From positions 3,224,001 to 3,288,000 of the forward strand of contig OZ218957.1 of assembly GCA_965112735.1 (NCBI GenBank): a DNA stretch of 64,000 nt, read 5' to 3'. The stretch's first letter is position 1. Each line of letters begins with the position of its first letter. Source of the stretch: Phaeosaccion multiseriatum (Eukaryota > Ochrophyta, other classes). Below, in pieces: positions 1-10,968 of this stretch. The translations under genes were made by a program, and so were the position numbers. The notes under the pieces were generated by a model that did not search any database, had not been told where the DNA came from, and saw nothing but the letters and a program-made list of their open reading frames with translations.

Positions 1-387
1 GCGGACCGAAGCTTCTTGTCAGTGGGAAAGTAATGTCAGAGTAAAGGAAGAGAGAGGAAAAGAGAGGGAGGGAGCGTATCCAAGCAGGGAGGAAACGCTT
101 CATTTCAGGGGCAAAGCTGGCACTATAGCATTCACGCCTACACAAGCAGTCAAAGCGTTTTCAGGTGGATTCCCGGCTCTACTCTTGATGCAGACTGGCT
201 CCTTCTGCTGCTGTGCCACTCTCTGTCTCTCTCTTCTCTCTCTTCTCTCAATTTTCTCCCTCTCTCTCCCTCACTCTCTTTAATTAAATAATATACACCT
301 CTCTCTCTCTTTCCCCTCGCAAACGCTGTTCTCTCTCAGCGTTCCCCCCCCCTCCCTGGTCCCTCACCCTCCCCGTCCTCGGCCCAC
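1..387 (-). other. Probable first intron of the methyltransferase gene
   Basis: Follows the donor at 387/386 on the minus strand. It is rich in CT runs and a short TTAATTAAATAATATA patch, and I see no convincing coding exon. The next exon presumably lies outside the window. Confidence 0.4.
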
Positions 388-507
388 CTTCTTGATATAC
401 TGAGAGAGCATGTCCTTCAGTCCGCTGTACCGCTGATACCAGTCAAAGGGCTCTGGATCCTTGGTGTACCTCTCGTCCCAGTACGAGGCCTTTCCGTACT
501 CCGCCAT
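388..507 (-). CDS. First exon of a class I SAM methyltransferase (EEF1AKMT4/METTL13 type), gene runs off the left edge
   Basis: Forty codons from an ATG at 507 to a clean donor (AAG|GTGGGC at 388/387). The peptide contains Y-G-x-x-x-Y-W-D-E-R-Y and, after a short acidic stretch, F-D-W-Y-Q-R-Y, the conserved N-terminal signature of the METTL13/EEF1AKMT4 family, which precedes the SAM-binding Rossmann domain. Family members methylate lysine or the N-terminus of elongation factor eEF1A. The SAM motif I (GCGNS-like) would be in later exons that I cannot find in positions 1-387, which look like intron (CT-rich tracts). A longer reading from 552 starts in compositionally odd sequence, so I prefer the ATG at 507. 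Family call is from the N-terminal motif only; substrate is inferred. Confidence 0.7.
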
Positions 508-589
508 TGTGAGTGGTACCCCTTTCGCCCTCTCTCTGCTTGCCCTTCCCAACCCAGCGGTTCACCCTGTTCTCCTCGATTCAACTGAG

Positions 590-812
590 AGAGAGCGGGA
601 GAGAGAGAAGAGAGAAAAGATAGAAATATAGACAGGGAGAGAGAGACAAAGAGGGAGAGAGATAGAAGGAGAGGGAGAGAGAGTCACACACACACACAGA
701 TGCAGCGGGAGGGAGGGAAGGAGAGAGGGGAGAGACACACAGAGGGGAGACAGTGTGTGAGAGTGAGAGAAAGAGGGAGGGAAGGAGGGGAGAGAGAGAG
801 GGGAGAAAGAGG

Positions 813-869
<57 letters not shown>

Positions 870-920
870 GGGAGAGAGGAGGAGGAGGAGGAGGAGGAGG
901 AGGAGGAGGGGAGGGGGAAC
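590..920. repeat. GA-rich microsatellite tract with (GA)n, (GACA)n and (GAG)n blocks
   Basis: Almost pure purine on the plus strand: GAGAGA runs, a CACACACA patch near 688, (GACA)5 near 850 and (GAG)n near 880-910. It gives long junk open frames of Ser/Leu or Arg/Glu on both strands. It sits just upstream of the methyltransferase start, within its presumed promoter. Confidence 0.9.
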
Positions 921-1799
921 GGAAATCAGTGAGTGAAGTGAGTGGGGATGGCTTTGCTTCGTCCGTCAATCAGACTGCAAGTACATGTGACGGTGGTGTG
1001 CAGTGCCCGTTCCAATGCAAGCTATCAAGCTCACCAAGATGAGGAGGGATCCGTTCCTTTTTGACTCGAAAACAACTCGAAGGATGAGCGATTTCCCAAG
1101 TCAACAGCTTTCCCGAGGGGGTGTGAACGATCACACAGTCACACAGTCACGGTAGTGGTTCATCGGAGCGATGTGAGATATCGATGTCGGCCCTGTGCAT
1201 GGTTCGTTTCTCTGGTCCCTGACAGAAGCCAGGGGCTGGCCTGCGGCAAGAAGCCAGAGGCCAGAGGTGGCCTGAGCTACGGCAAGAAGCCAGGGAGGAG
1301 GAGCCAGAGAAACGGGAACGATGGAGAAACCGACGGAAGTACATGGTTGATCGGCCCTTCTGCTGCAGACGCATTGTCCTCGCTTCTTATTAATGCCCAA
1401 TAGTGCTAACAGGTCCCGTATTCTCTCGCGATCAAGAAGCCCCTAATAAATGAAGGATTTCTTGCCCGACTGTCTTCACCTCCTTCTCCTCCTCCTCCTC
1501 CTCCTCCTCCTCCTCGTCCTCGTCCTCGTCCTCCTCCTCCTCCTCCTCCTTCTGCTCCTCCTCCTCCTCCTCCTCCTCCTCCTCCTCCTCCTCCTCCTCC
1601 TCCTCCTCCTCGTCGTCGTCGTCGTCGTCCTACTACTCCTCCTTGTCCCCTCGAACCCCCATCCACGCGTGTAATGGATGGACCAACGCCAAACACAATT
1701 GGGTGGCCCATCCTTCAAATCCCATCACCAGCCCGGGGCACCAGACTCTGAAACGCCGGGTTGTGGGCTCTGCATTGCCTTGCCTTGCCTCAAACACAA

Positions 1800-1831
<32 letters not shown>

Positions 1832-1860
1832 AAAGACTTTGCGACAAAAGGACTACAGCA
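921..1860. other. Intergenic region between the methyltransferase 5' end and the DLAT 3' end
   Basis: No gene seen. Around 1205-1300 there is a small imperfect repeat built on GGCAAGAAGCCAG. Positions 1480-1640 are a (CTC)n tract with GTC interruptions, and 1800-1830 a short (AGC)n. Confidence 0.6.
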
Positions 1861-2581
1861 CTAAATCAGCATGGTCATGGGCTCTTGCACCAGTCCCTTG
1901 AAGGCCGCCAGCCATTGTGCACCCACCGCCCCGTCCACAACGCGGTGGTCGCAACTTAAGGTGGCCGTGAGCATGACGTTGAGCTGGTAGATCTCCTCGC
2001 TCGAAGGGTCCTGGTAGAAGGAGGTGGGGGAGGATAGTGGCAACAAGCCGGCGCAAGGAGGGACGCGGATGAGATGTGTTCAGAGTCTTGTCTACCTTCA
2101 CAGCGAGAGAGAGGGAGGAGCAGAGACGGGGGAAGACAGCACACGCACAACACACACGCACACACACACCACCTACCTCGTTGGGCATGACTCTCTCTTC
2201 CGCCGCCCCCAGCGCGAGCATGATGGCCTGCGGTGTATTTATGATGGGCGCAAAGTTCTTCACTCCGTACATGCCCAGATTCACCACCGTCATGGTGCCT
2301 GTGGCACACGCCTCAGCGGTCAGGGCTTCGGTTTCTGCGGCTGTCGTGAGGGAGCGGATGTCTCCGGAGATGGAGGAGAGACCCCTGCTGCCCACGTCCC
2401 TCACGACGGGGGTGACGAGGCCATCGCCGACGCCGACCACGACGTTCACGTCCACTTTGCTGAACTGACGCACGAAGCTGTGGTAGTGGGGGGGTGTCGA
2501 GGTGGAGCGGGAGGAGGAGGCGGCGGAGGAGGAAGGGGGGGGGGGGGAGGGGGAAGGGAGAGGAGGAGGAGGAGGAGGAGC

Positions 2582-2615
<34 letters not shown>

Positions 2616-4719
2616 GGAGGAGGAGGAGGAGGAGGAGGGGGAGGAAGAGGGGGGAGCAGGAGGAATCCCCTCCCCATACCTACAACGTCTGTCACGCCGT
2701 TTGCCACATAAAACACACCATCCAGCCACAGGCTGCCATAGGCTGCCATCTGCCGTCCCCCCTACCCCCCCCCCCACTCCGAACCTCCTCCACAACGCCA
2801 CTTCTTTTCCTTGACTTACGTGTCCATCCAGGCCGCGTTAGCGCTGGGCACCTTCTTAGAAGCGAGCGCCGCTGCCTTGACAAGCATGTCATTCATTGAC
2901 ACCTGCTCCCCCTCCGGCATGCCCTCGTTGAGCCCCTCCCTCACCGCCAACAGCTTGTCGAGCGTAATGTCCACAGTCAGGTAGTAGTGAGGCACCTCTT
3001 GCTTGGCGGCCGTCAGCTTGGCCGCGAGCGCACGTGCCGTTTCAGAAACCGGCATGTCCACAAAGGCTCCGTCCGAGCTTGGCACCCCAACCGCCGCCAC
3101 CGCTGCTGCCGACCTACCAGCGGCCGTACCACCCACTGCTGCTGGAGCTGCTGCTGCTGCTGCTGCTGGCGCTGCTGCTGCCTGAGCATGTGCGTCTGCC
3201 GTATCACCAACTGCCAAGGATGGCACGTACTCCTGCACATCTGCCGCCACGATCCTGCCGAGCGGCCCCGTGCCCTGAATCTTGTTGATGTCGTACCCTG
3301 CCTCCGCAGCCAACTTGCGGGCATATGGGCTTGCCTTCACTCGCCCTCCCCCTCCTCCTCCACCACCACCACCACCACCTGCTGCCATGACAGGAGCAGG
3401 CGCGGCAGGCGCGGCAGCAGCAGGAGGCGCCGCGGGAGCTTCAGCTTCAACAGCTCCTCCTCCTCCTCCTCCCCCCTCTTCCACCTTGTAATCCTTAAAC
3501 GCCGCCACAGCGTCCAAGCTCTCCACCACAACCATAATTGGGGTGCCCACAGTTACATTGGCCTCGCCCGCGGGCTTGAGGATCCGGGCCAGGACCCCCT
3601 CGTCCTGTGCTTCGTAGTCTACGGTGGCCTTGTCTGTCTCCACAAGGCAAATCACATCCCCTGCTTGGAACTCCTGTCCCTCTTTGACGCTCCACGAGGA
3701 GATGGTCCCTTCCTCCATGGTCGGAGAAAGCGCTGGTTGGTCGGGGGGTGGTGTGTGAGTAAGTGTGGCGGCGTGGTGGTGGAGTGGAGTGGGCCATGCG
3801 GTGCGCAAGTGGGGGACGCAGGGGGACACGTGCGGATGGAAGGGAAGGGTAAGGTTGGTGGAGAGGGGCGGGAGGGTTCCGAGTAGAGAGGGATGACAGG
3901 GTGGGCGCAGAGTGGAATTCTTCACATGCACAGAGAGAGAGAGAGAGATGAAAAAAATCGAAAAAAAAAGAGCAGCTGGGAAAAGGAGCCGCGAAAACAG
4001 ACTTCACATATAGATACATTCGCTCTACGGTGGATACACGCCAAGGTGCCAAGAGCCAAACACTCAGACGCAGACAAGAGGAGGAAAAGTTGCGCGCAAT
4101 TCTCAAGAGGGAGAGAAGGATTGGCAAGAGGGAGGTGAGGAGGCTGCCCCTGGCACGGCGCGCAAGTACTCACCCGGCATCCCCACCACATCGTGCGGGG
4201 GCAAGCTGCTGCTAAGTCCGCGGACAGAGACTAAGCGCCAAGCACTCGGAGGAGAGGGGGGAAGGTTCGTCCCAGCAGGCCTGCCGCAAACAATCCCAGG
4301 GGGGACAGGAGGGGGGGGGAGCAGAGGTGAGGGTGGTACGGCGTGCAAGGAGACACGCCCCTTCAAAGGGAACATACGTTGCGTGTCACAGAGAAGGAAC
4401 GAGGATAAATGAGAGATGGAGTGGGGGCGGCTGGAGTGTCGAGAAAAGTCGAGAAAGGGTAAACGACGAAATTACAAATGGTGCTGTGCCGTATCTTTCA
4501 AGGGCTGTGTTGCAAGGTCCTGCTGGAGGTGGTAGAAAGACGTCCATTGTGGAGCACGTATCTTCACAATCACGTAGCACTTTCTGCACTTGGAAAATAA
4601 TACGAGGAAGGCATACGAGGTTGTGTCACATCGTCACTGGGTCGAGGCGTTCGTGGGTCGCACCTTCTCAAGCACCGCAGTCCATTCCTGCTTGCTGTCA
4701 GCGTAGAGGCTTGTCGCAT
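1861..4719 (-). CDS. DLAT: Dihydrolipoamide acetyltransferase, E2 of mitochondrial pyruvate dehydrogenase
   Basis: Predicted exons on the minus strand: 4664-4719, 4174-4280, 2820-3732, 2177-2477, 1861-2010. All borders are GT-AG with matching phases, giving about 508 residues. E2 moves acetyl groups from E1 to CoA on a lipoyl arm. Residues 1-50 look like a mitochondrial presequence (MRQASTLTASRNGLRCLR start). One lipoyl domain follows (ALSPTMEEG near 55, lipoyl-lysine in ETDKA near 89). After a poly-Gly/Ala linker comes the E1/E3-binding domain (ASPYARKLA ... TGPLGRI), a second Ala-rich linker containing AVGDTA (a copy of the dispersed 17-mer, one change), then the catalytic domain with DHRVVDG (His near 481) and the usual hydrophobic C-terminus. 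Most E2s in animals carry two lipoyl domains; this one has one. Start codon is the least certain part: longer frames reach to 4977. Confidence 0.92.
2500..2652. repeat. GAG/GGA triplet tract in DLAT intron 3
   Basis: Near-continuous purine repeat, mostly (GGA)n with G-runs. It lies between exons 3 and 4 of DLAT and forms the pyrimidine-rich part of that intron on the minus strand. Confidence 0.85.
3198..3214 (-). repeat. Dispersed 17-mer, one change from consensus, in DLAT exon 3
   Basis: Reverse complement of GCAGTTGGTGATACAGC with A>G at position 15. It is read as AVGDTA in the linker before the catalytic domain. Confidence 0.8.
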
Positions 4720-5437
4720 CGAAGTCGCTAGCGGAACTGCGCTGGAGGAAGCCCACCGCCCTCCTCCATAACTCTCGCTCGCCCTGCTCCTGCTGCTGGC
4801 CTCAACCTTTCCGACGCACCCCTGCCCGGGTGCTTCTGCTGCTGCCGATGCTGCCACTGCTGCTGCCCGGCGGCCGGCACCCACACACAGCCCTCTCCCA
4901 TAGCACAGCATTGTTGCAGCGCCAGTAGGGGTGGATCGCGGTCGTGTGTGTTCGCCATCAAGAAAGAGCCCGTTCACAGATGGCGACTGCCGTAGCAGGA
5001 CTCTTGATGGTTTCCGTATGAAAATGACAGTTTCGATGTTGTCGCTCCTCCTTATTACGGTGCTCTACCATCAAGCTTGGCTTTAGCCTTGTTGTGCGCA
5101 GGTCTGTGCCCTGTATTACTGTGCGCGAAGAGTGCTTGTGCATTTGTCCTGCACTAATTATAGGAGCCCCTTACATCACTGAATGACGCAATTCAGCTGT
5201 GGATTAGGACCGCGTGCCTCTCTTCTTTCCCCCTCTCTGGGTCTCTTCCTTACTTTACGCCCTTCTGTGCTGTCGTAACCCCCTTTGCAGGCCATCGACG
5301 GGTGTCTAATGTGCTTATCACCTCCAAGCAACGTCCCTTCTTTGCACGGGCGGAGGAATGCACAATCGTCCGACCAAGGGGCAACAGGCGGCCAAGGCCG
5401 GGACTTCAGTCAGTGGGGATAGTCTTTGTGGTAGAGA
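4720..5437. promoter_or_regulatory. Divergent intergenic region, DLAT (-) and NEK-like kinase (+)
   Basis: About 720 bp between the two presumed start codons. It must hold both promoters. I see no clear TATA element. Positions 4720-4977 stay open in the DLAT frame, so part may be DLAT coding. Confidence 0.4.
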
Positions 5438-8400
5438 ATGATGGCGGGGGTTGCTGAGTATGGAAGAGGCGGGGGTTGTCTGGACGGAGGTGGCGAGGGA
5501 GGGGACAGCAGTGGGGGCAATGCCATCGGAAGCCTCCCTGGCGCTGGGGCCAGGGCGGGGTCCCAATCTCGCATCAGGACGCCATCCCCACGCATGGCTT
5601 CCTCGGGAGACGTCCTTTCGAGTGCACACACCAGGGGCGGTAGCACCAGCAGCAGCTCTCGCCATTCTCCTCGGCCTTCGCCGTCCGCGTCGGCAGCCAG
5701 CCCAGCGGCGTTGTCAGTGAACACATCGCTTTCTCGGCCAAGGTACGATACGCTGTGCGTCCTTCCGTGCATAAGTCAGGAGGTGTGGAGGCTCTATCTC
5801 TGTTATTCTTTCTTCTCCTTCTCGCCTGAGGCTCCGCAGTGCAGCACTCTGGCTGTGATGATCTGAATATAACTCACCGCTGGGGGGCTTATTTCTCCCT
5901 CTCCTCAAACCCTTCCCTTCCCTTCCTTTTCCTTACTCCTCTTCTCCCCATCGCTTTACTTGTCTTGTGACTGGTGGAAACACGACAAACAAACAAACAA
6001 ACAAACATCAAGTTGTGGCAGCGTGCCCACGACCAAACCCAGGGGTGGCGCTGTCGGAGCGGGGGAAGCTGCCGCGGTGCCTCCGGCCGGAGACGTCCCC
6101 CGGGGAGAGATAGTGGGTTGGAGCAGCAGCAGCAGAGCGGGGGGTAGTGAGGGAGGGGACAGAGGACTGGACGAGGAGGGCGAGGACAGCAGGAAGAGTC
6201 GACGGAGAAGGCAGGATACTGAGGCCGCGGAGGAGGACAAGTCGAGAGCAAGTATCCATACCGGGACCAGCCCCACTGGTCGGACTTTCATGAGACAGGG
6301 TTCGGTGGCAATCACGGAAGAGCCCAACGATTTTTATGAGAAGATCCGCGTGCTCGGGAGGGGAAGCTTCGGCACCGTGACTCTGGTCAAGCACACGGAA
6401 AGGTATCGCAGGGTAGGGGGGGGGTTGGGGTGGGAGAGGAGGGCGGGGGGGGGGAAGGGCATCGGAAGAGAGAGTAGGTTGGTGTGGAGCAGGGGGAGAC
6501 AAGAGACCAAAAGGGTGGGAGTGGAGCGACAGAGGAGAGTGAGGAGAGAGACGGGTGATCCTGGAAGGCGTCGTGTAGTGCTGTGTAGAAGCACGGGAGG
6601 AATCTCTCTCTCTCTCTCCCTTGTACTCTTGGGCTGAAGAAGGGCCAGTTCTTATCTACGCCCCCACCCTCTCTCTCTCTTCGTTCTTACTCTTTCCCTT
6701 TCTGTCTCTTCTCTTTCTCTCTGTCTCCGCATGTGTGCACATGATGTTGCCCCCCCCCCCCCCCCCCAAATCAATCGTTTCTGCCTGCTCTCCTAAACAA
6801 ACAACAACCACAACAGCGGTCGATTGTACGCACTAAAGACGCTGTCCATCGGAGACAGCAAGAAGCCCGAGGCAAGACAGGCACTCGCAGAAGTACGTAT
6901 GATGAAGCTCCTCAAGCACGCCTGCGTAGTGACCTTAAAGGAGTGCTTTGTGTCGCACAACGAGGCGAGTGTAGGGCTCGTGATGCCGTACTGCGAGAGT
7001 GGGGACTTGGCAAGGGTCATCAAGGCGGCAAAGGGAGAGCACGAGAAGGAGTTGAGTCACCACCATCAGCATCAGCAGCAGCATCAGCAGCATCAGCAGC
7101 ATCAGCAGCATCAGCAACACCACACAGCACATCACCAGGACGACCCACACACCCCCCCGCACGGAAACCCGGCTCTTCTGATATCCTCGGCCCTAGGAGC
7201 AGGGGCAGGGGCAGCAGCGGCATCGGCGGGGGGGGTAGGAGGAGGAAGCCCCTCTTCATCCTCCTACTCCTCCTCCTCCGCTGCGATTGCAAGTAATGGT
7301 ACGAGTAGCGCTGGGGCAAATACAAGTACTAATGGTACTGCTGGAGGTGCAGGTCCAAGCACAGGTGTTGGTGGTACAGGAAGTAGTAGTAGTAGTAGTC
7401 CGAGCGGCAAGTACTTTCCCGAGGCAACGGTGTGTCGCTGGTTCGTGCAAATGTGCCTGGGGCTCCACTACCTCCACGCCGAGCTACACATGCTGCACAG
7501 GGACCTCAAGCCTTGCAACATGTTTCTCATGGAAAGGCAGGAGCTGTTGAGAATCGGAGACTTTGGCTTGGCGAAGCGCCTCACCGAGCAGGCCATGACT
7601 GCGGCGGCGGAGGTCGGTACCCCCTTCTACACCTCGCCGGAGATTGTCACCAGGGCCCCCTACGGCTATCCCAGGTAAGTCGTACATATATGTATATACA
7701 TATATATATATATTATATATATATACATATATATGTTATATATATGTATATATAAATAGGAGGGAGGGTAGTGGTCGGTGGAGTTTGTGGTTGGTGGGTC
7801 GTGGGTGTGGTAGATGTAAGTATGTCAATGAGCCATGGAGCGCCTGCCTTTCTTTTGCCGCTATGAAGGCGATCCATGACTCGACTTTTAAGCACACCAA
7901 AACAATGGGGGAATAGTCCCATACCCCCTCAAACCCCATACCCTATACTCCATACCCCATACCCACTTCATTACTCACTCCCCCTTACTGTACGTACCTT
8001 TTCGACTGACTGTCCCTTGCTGACTTATTGTCCCAGCGATGTGTGGGGTATGGGGTGTATCCTCTACGAACTCCTGCAGCTCGAGGTTCCCTTCGCCGGC
8101 AATGACATGGTCAAGTTGGTGACGCGCATCAGTAGCACGGACCCGCCGCCCTTCCACTCGGGAGACTTTTACAGCGAGGATGTGCAGCAGCTCTGTCTGT
8201 GGATGCTGCAGAAGACACCGGGAAGGTAATGGGGTATGGGGTATGTATGGGGTATAGAGGATGGGGTATAGAGTATCGGGTATGGGAATACAGGGTATGG
8301 GGATATAGGGTGTCAGCTGTCGGGTATAGGGTATAGAGCACATGTAGAACGATCGCACGTCACGAGTGTCTTCGCTCACACCATTGACGCGGAACCCTTT

Positions 8401-10023
8401 TCTCTTGCCGGTGATTTCCTTATTTGGGTATGTGATTGATTGGGTATCCAGGAGACCCACCATCGAGCAGGTTCTCTGCACGCCGGTCATGCGGAAGACA
8501 CATAAGATGTTCGTCAAGGGTTTCAACCCCATGCACGTAAGTAGATACGTAAGGAACGAAGGGGTCGTGTGGGTGTTTCGGGTGCGAACGAAGAGGAACA
8601 CTCGTGTGGGGAGGGGGAAGGGGAGAAACTACTCTATGCCGGTCCCACTCCGTTGCCGTCCGCACGCTGCCCCTCTCCTCACTCGTTTGTCGCTTCACCC
8701 CTTTCCTCCCGTCTCGCCCCTCCTCCCACCACGTCACGACGGCCCTGTCCACCTCTTGTTGACTTACTCTGCCTGGGCTGCAGGCGGAGGGAAGGGAGCG
8801 AATCACACTTCTCAAGAACCTCAAAAGTCAACTTGCTACTCTTGAGGCCCTGCCCACAGTCACCCCGGAGCAGGTACGCTTCTACGCGACTGGTAGTGCG
8901 GAGAGGGGGGAAGAGGGGGGGAGGAGAGCTGAGGAAGGGTGTCCGGCGTTCTCTCTCTCATCTGTGTGTGTGTGTGATTGGCTGCTTCTCTTCACACAGG
9001 TGAAGGCGATTCTCTCCACCCCGGACCCGCTGCAAGTGGAGAATGCGTCGAAGATCGACGCAGCAACGGAGGAAGAGGAGGCCACGTGCCCTACTTGCAA
9101 TCGCGTCGGAGGCACTCTGGTAGATGCAGCGACAGCTGCAGCAGTTGGTGATACAGCCGCAGGAGGAGCAGCCGGAGGGGGTGCCGCCGACGACCGGCGG
9201 AGCGCAGCCAGCGCCATCCAAGCATCTGGCGAGCAGCAGCAGCAGGTGCCGCAGTTGGTGATACAGCAGCAAGGATGCCCCGCCTGCGGGAAGGTTGGGG
9301 GTGAGCTCCAGTCAACAGAGGGTGGGGGCGGGGGGGGCAGGTCCCCGCTGTCTGCAGGGGGGGGTAAGGGGGCGCTTCAGCCCCAAGAGAGCCGCTTCCA
9401 AGCGCGGCGTGTCTTGGGGCTCCCAGTCCCGAAACTTCTCACAGATGACGACGGACTTGCAACTGCAGGACGAGGGCAGCGCAGCGGCGGCATTAGATGC
9501 AACTTCTGCTGTATCACCAACTGCTGTATCACCCAGGGCTACTGTTGACGATGCTGCGCGTGATGCTGGTGAGAGCCCTGTGGCGAGTACGGCCTGTTCT
9601 GATGGGGAAGACGGGGGGATGGCAGTGGATGTGGGAGAGGGGGGGATGGCAGTGGATGGGGAGGACACCACAGTCCTGCGCAGCCCCCGTATAGACAGCA
9701 TCAACCCCTCTTACGCTGTGCCAGCTCTGCACGACGTGGGGGAGGGGGAGGACGGGGAGGAGGAGAAGTCTCAACTGGCGACTGGCAAGTTCCACCTCGT
9801 CATGGAGCCAGCAGCCCAGACTGATGAAACTGCTGACAGGGACTGGGTGCATGACAGGAGAGATGATGATGATGATGATGTAGATACAGCAGCTGCTGCT
9901 GCTTCGGCGGCGGCGGCGGCGACGATTGTAGCGACCGTGGCGGTGGGGGCCGGAGTCAACGCTGCGATTGCCATCCGAGCGGGGCAGGAAAGCGGGGAGA
10001 GCGACGGGAGCGTCGAGGAGTGA
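5438..10023 (+). CDS. NEK (NIMA-related)-like Ser/Thr protein kinase with long low-complexity insert and C-terminal CPxC motifs
   Basis: Predicted exons 5438-5742, 6022-6402, 6817-7674, 8037-8225, 8452-8536, 8784-8873, 9000-9293, 9358-10023 (about 955 residues). The Ser/Pro-rich N-terminus precedes the kinase: glycine loop GRGSFG near 214-219, lysine in YALK near 236, HRDLKPCN near 456-461, DFG near 477-479, and TSPE in place of APE near 502. Between the hinge and the HRD helix sits an insert of over 100 residues, first His/Gln, then Gly/Ser/Thr. NEK kinases act in cell-cycle, centrosome and cilium control; the subfamily is inferred. After the kinase are two copies of C-P-x-C-x-x-V-G-G (9088 and 9276) and an acidic tail. 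The last intron (64 nt) is doubtful: a one-base indel in the G-runs at 9315-9345 would equally explain the frame change. The exact start is also uncertain. Confidence 0.82.
7683..7757. repeat. AT-rich palindromic microsatellite in a kinase intron
   Basis: About 75 bp of TATATA with ACATATATGT blocks, nearly self-complementary, directly after the donor at 7674. It stands out in GC-rich surroundings and could form a hairpin or cruciform. Confidence 0.9.
7916..7975 (+). repeat. TACCCCA-rich array upstream of kinase exon 4
   Basis: Repeats of CCCCATACCC in the intron before exon 8037-8225. They are complementary to the TGGGGTATGG array in the following intron. Confidence 0.85.
8228..8340 (+). 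repeat. TGGGGTA-rich array downstream of kinase exon 4
   Basis: Repeats of GGGGTATGG and GGGTATAG starting right at the donor of exon 8037-8225. They are complementary to the C-rich array at 7916-7975. Confidence 0.85.
9141..9157 (+). repeat. Dispersed 17-mer, exact copy, in kinase coding sequence (AVGDTA)
   Basis: Exact GCAGTTGGTGATACAGC, read as A-V-G-D-T-A just after the first CPxC motif. Confidence 0.9.
9251..9267 (+). repeat. Dispersed 17-mer, exact copy, in kinase coding sequence (QLVIQQ)
   Basis: Exact GCAGTTGGTGATACAGC, 94 bp after the previous copy but read in another frame as Q-L-V-I-Q-Q, just before the second CPxC motif. Confidence 0.9.
9508..9524 (-). repeat. Dispersed 17-mer, exact copy, inverted, followed by a partial copy (AVSPTAVSP)
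   Basis: Exact reverse complement, with a truncated second unit (GCTGTATCACCC) overlapping its end at 9523. In the kinase frame it is read as S-A-V-S-P-T-A-V-S-P. Confidence 0.9.
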
Positions 10024-10667
10024 GGATGCCCAGTTAGGGTACGGAGCGAGTGAGGGAATGAGAGAGGGAGAGAGGCAGTCAGTACACTAGAGTGGGGAGG
10101 GTATTGTTCCACCCGCCCCGCCCGCCACGCCCGCCACGCCCGCCACCAGCGGAGGCTGACGTGGTCAAGCTTTTCAAGTTCAACTTCAACCCGTGCGAGA
10201 ATCGAGGCTCTATGAGCACAGTGATGGAATGAGGAAGGCGGGTGGGAAGGTAGGTCGCAAGAATGCAGAAGAAGAGCATGTCTGTGGGTAGCACTGGAGG
10301 AGGGGGGCAAGAGAACAAGTGACGGGGTCACCTCTTGCGTCGGGGGGGGTGCGATGGCGGAGCTTCCCTGGGGGAGAGGGGAGGAGGAGGTGTGCAGAGG
10401 AGGAATACTATAGAGGCAGAGGGAGAGAGAAAGAGAGAGAGAGAGAGAACAATAGCATGGAAGAGAACTCTCTTGTAATATATAAAACATTATATAACAT
10501 TACGACACATCCATGTTATCGTATTGTACGCCTGCTGTGTCAGTGCTTCTTAACGATTCACTTTCTTGATCTGATGATGCGCACCTTGCTAGCTCCTCCG
10601 TCCCGGCCTTGTGTCTTCCCTTTGTGGAGAGGAGAGGCAGTGGTCTTGTGTCTGGCCCCTTGTGGAC
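10024..10667. other. Convergent intergenic region, kinase 3' end and SelW 3' end
   Basis: No gene seen. It contains four GCCCGCCACGCCC-type repeats near 10110-10145, a GA tract near 10420-10450, and an AT-rich stretch at 10475-10500 that may hold the poly(A) signals of one or both genes. Confidence 0.5.
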
Positions 10668-10759
10668 AGGCAGAAGAGGATGGACTGGTCAAGAGGACGG
10701 CGTCTCTTTTCTAAAAGTTTTCAGCCTCGAGTCCTCTGTCATTCGCCCCCCCTTCGCCT
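10668..10759 (-). promoter_or_regulatory. Candidate SECIS element in the 3' UTR of the SelW-like gene
   Basis: On the minus strand, 227 nt after the stop codon, ATGA (10742-10739) is followed by AGAGGAC. An AAAA-bearing apical region comes next, then GTCCTCT, a perfect 7-bp partner, and TGAC, which supplies the opposite side of the non-Watson-Crick GA quartet. Outside the quartet, AGGC pairs with GCCT, and GGGG pairs with CCTC using one wobble, forming the lower helix. The quartet-to-AA distance (17 nt) is longer than the usual 10-13, so an internal bulge is needed. The element would recruit SBP2 and EFsec to recode the UGA at 11780-11782. Confidence 0.6.
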
Positions 10760-10968
10760 CTCTCAAGAGACCAAGTACGTCAACCATCAACAAGGTGCTC
10801 CCTCTCTCAAAGAGCCTTGAGTACATCAACCAATGTGCTGCTCCTGCAGCTGCCCTCCGACGCGTCATCTCCTCATCTCCTTTGCGGAGGCGTAACCCCC
10901 GTGCGCTCACTGCCCTCTCTTTTCTCCTCTCTTCTCTTCTTCTCTTTGGCTCGACTGTAGAGAGCAGC

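Noticed and set aside
562-969. 135-codon Ser/Leu/Pro frame
   Set aside because: Pure translation of GA/CT microsatellites.
9294-9548. Kinase C-terminus ending at 9548
   Set aside because: That frame passes through out-of-frame low complexity (CCITNCCIT); the +1 frame gives a long ordinary acidic tail to 10023.
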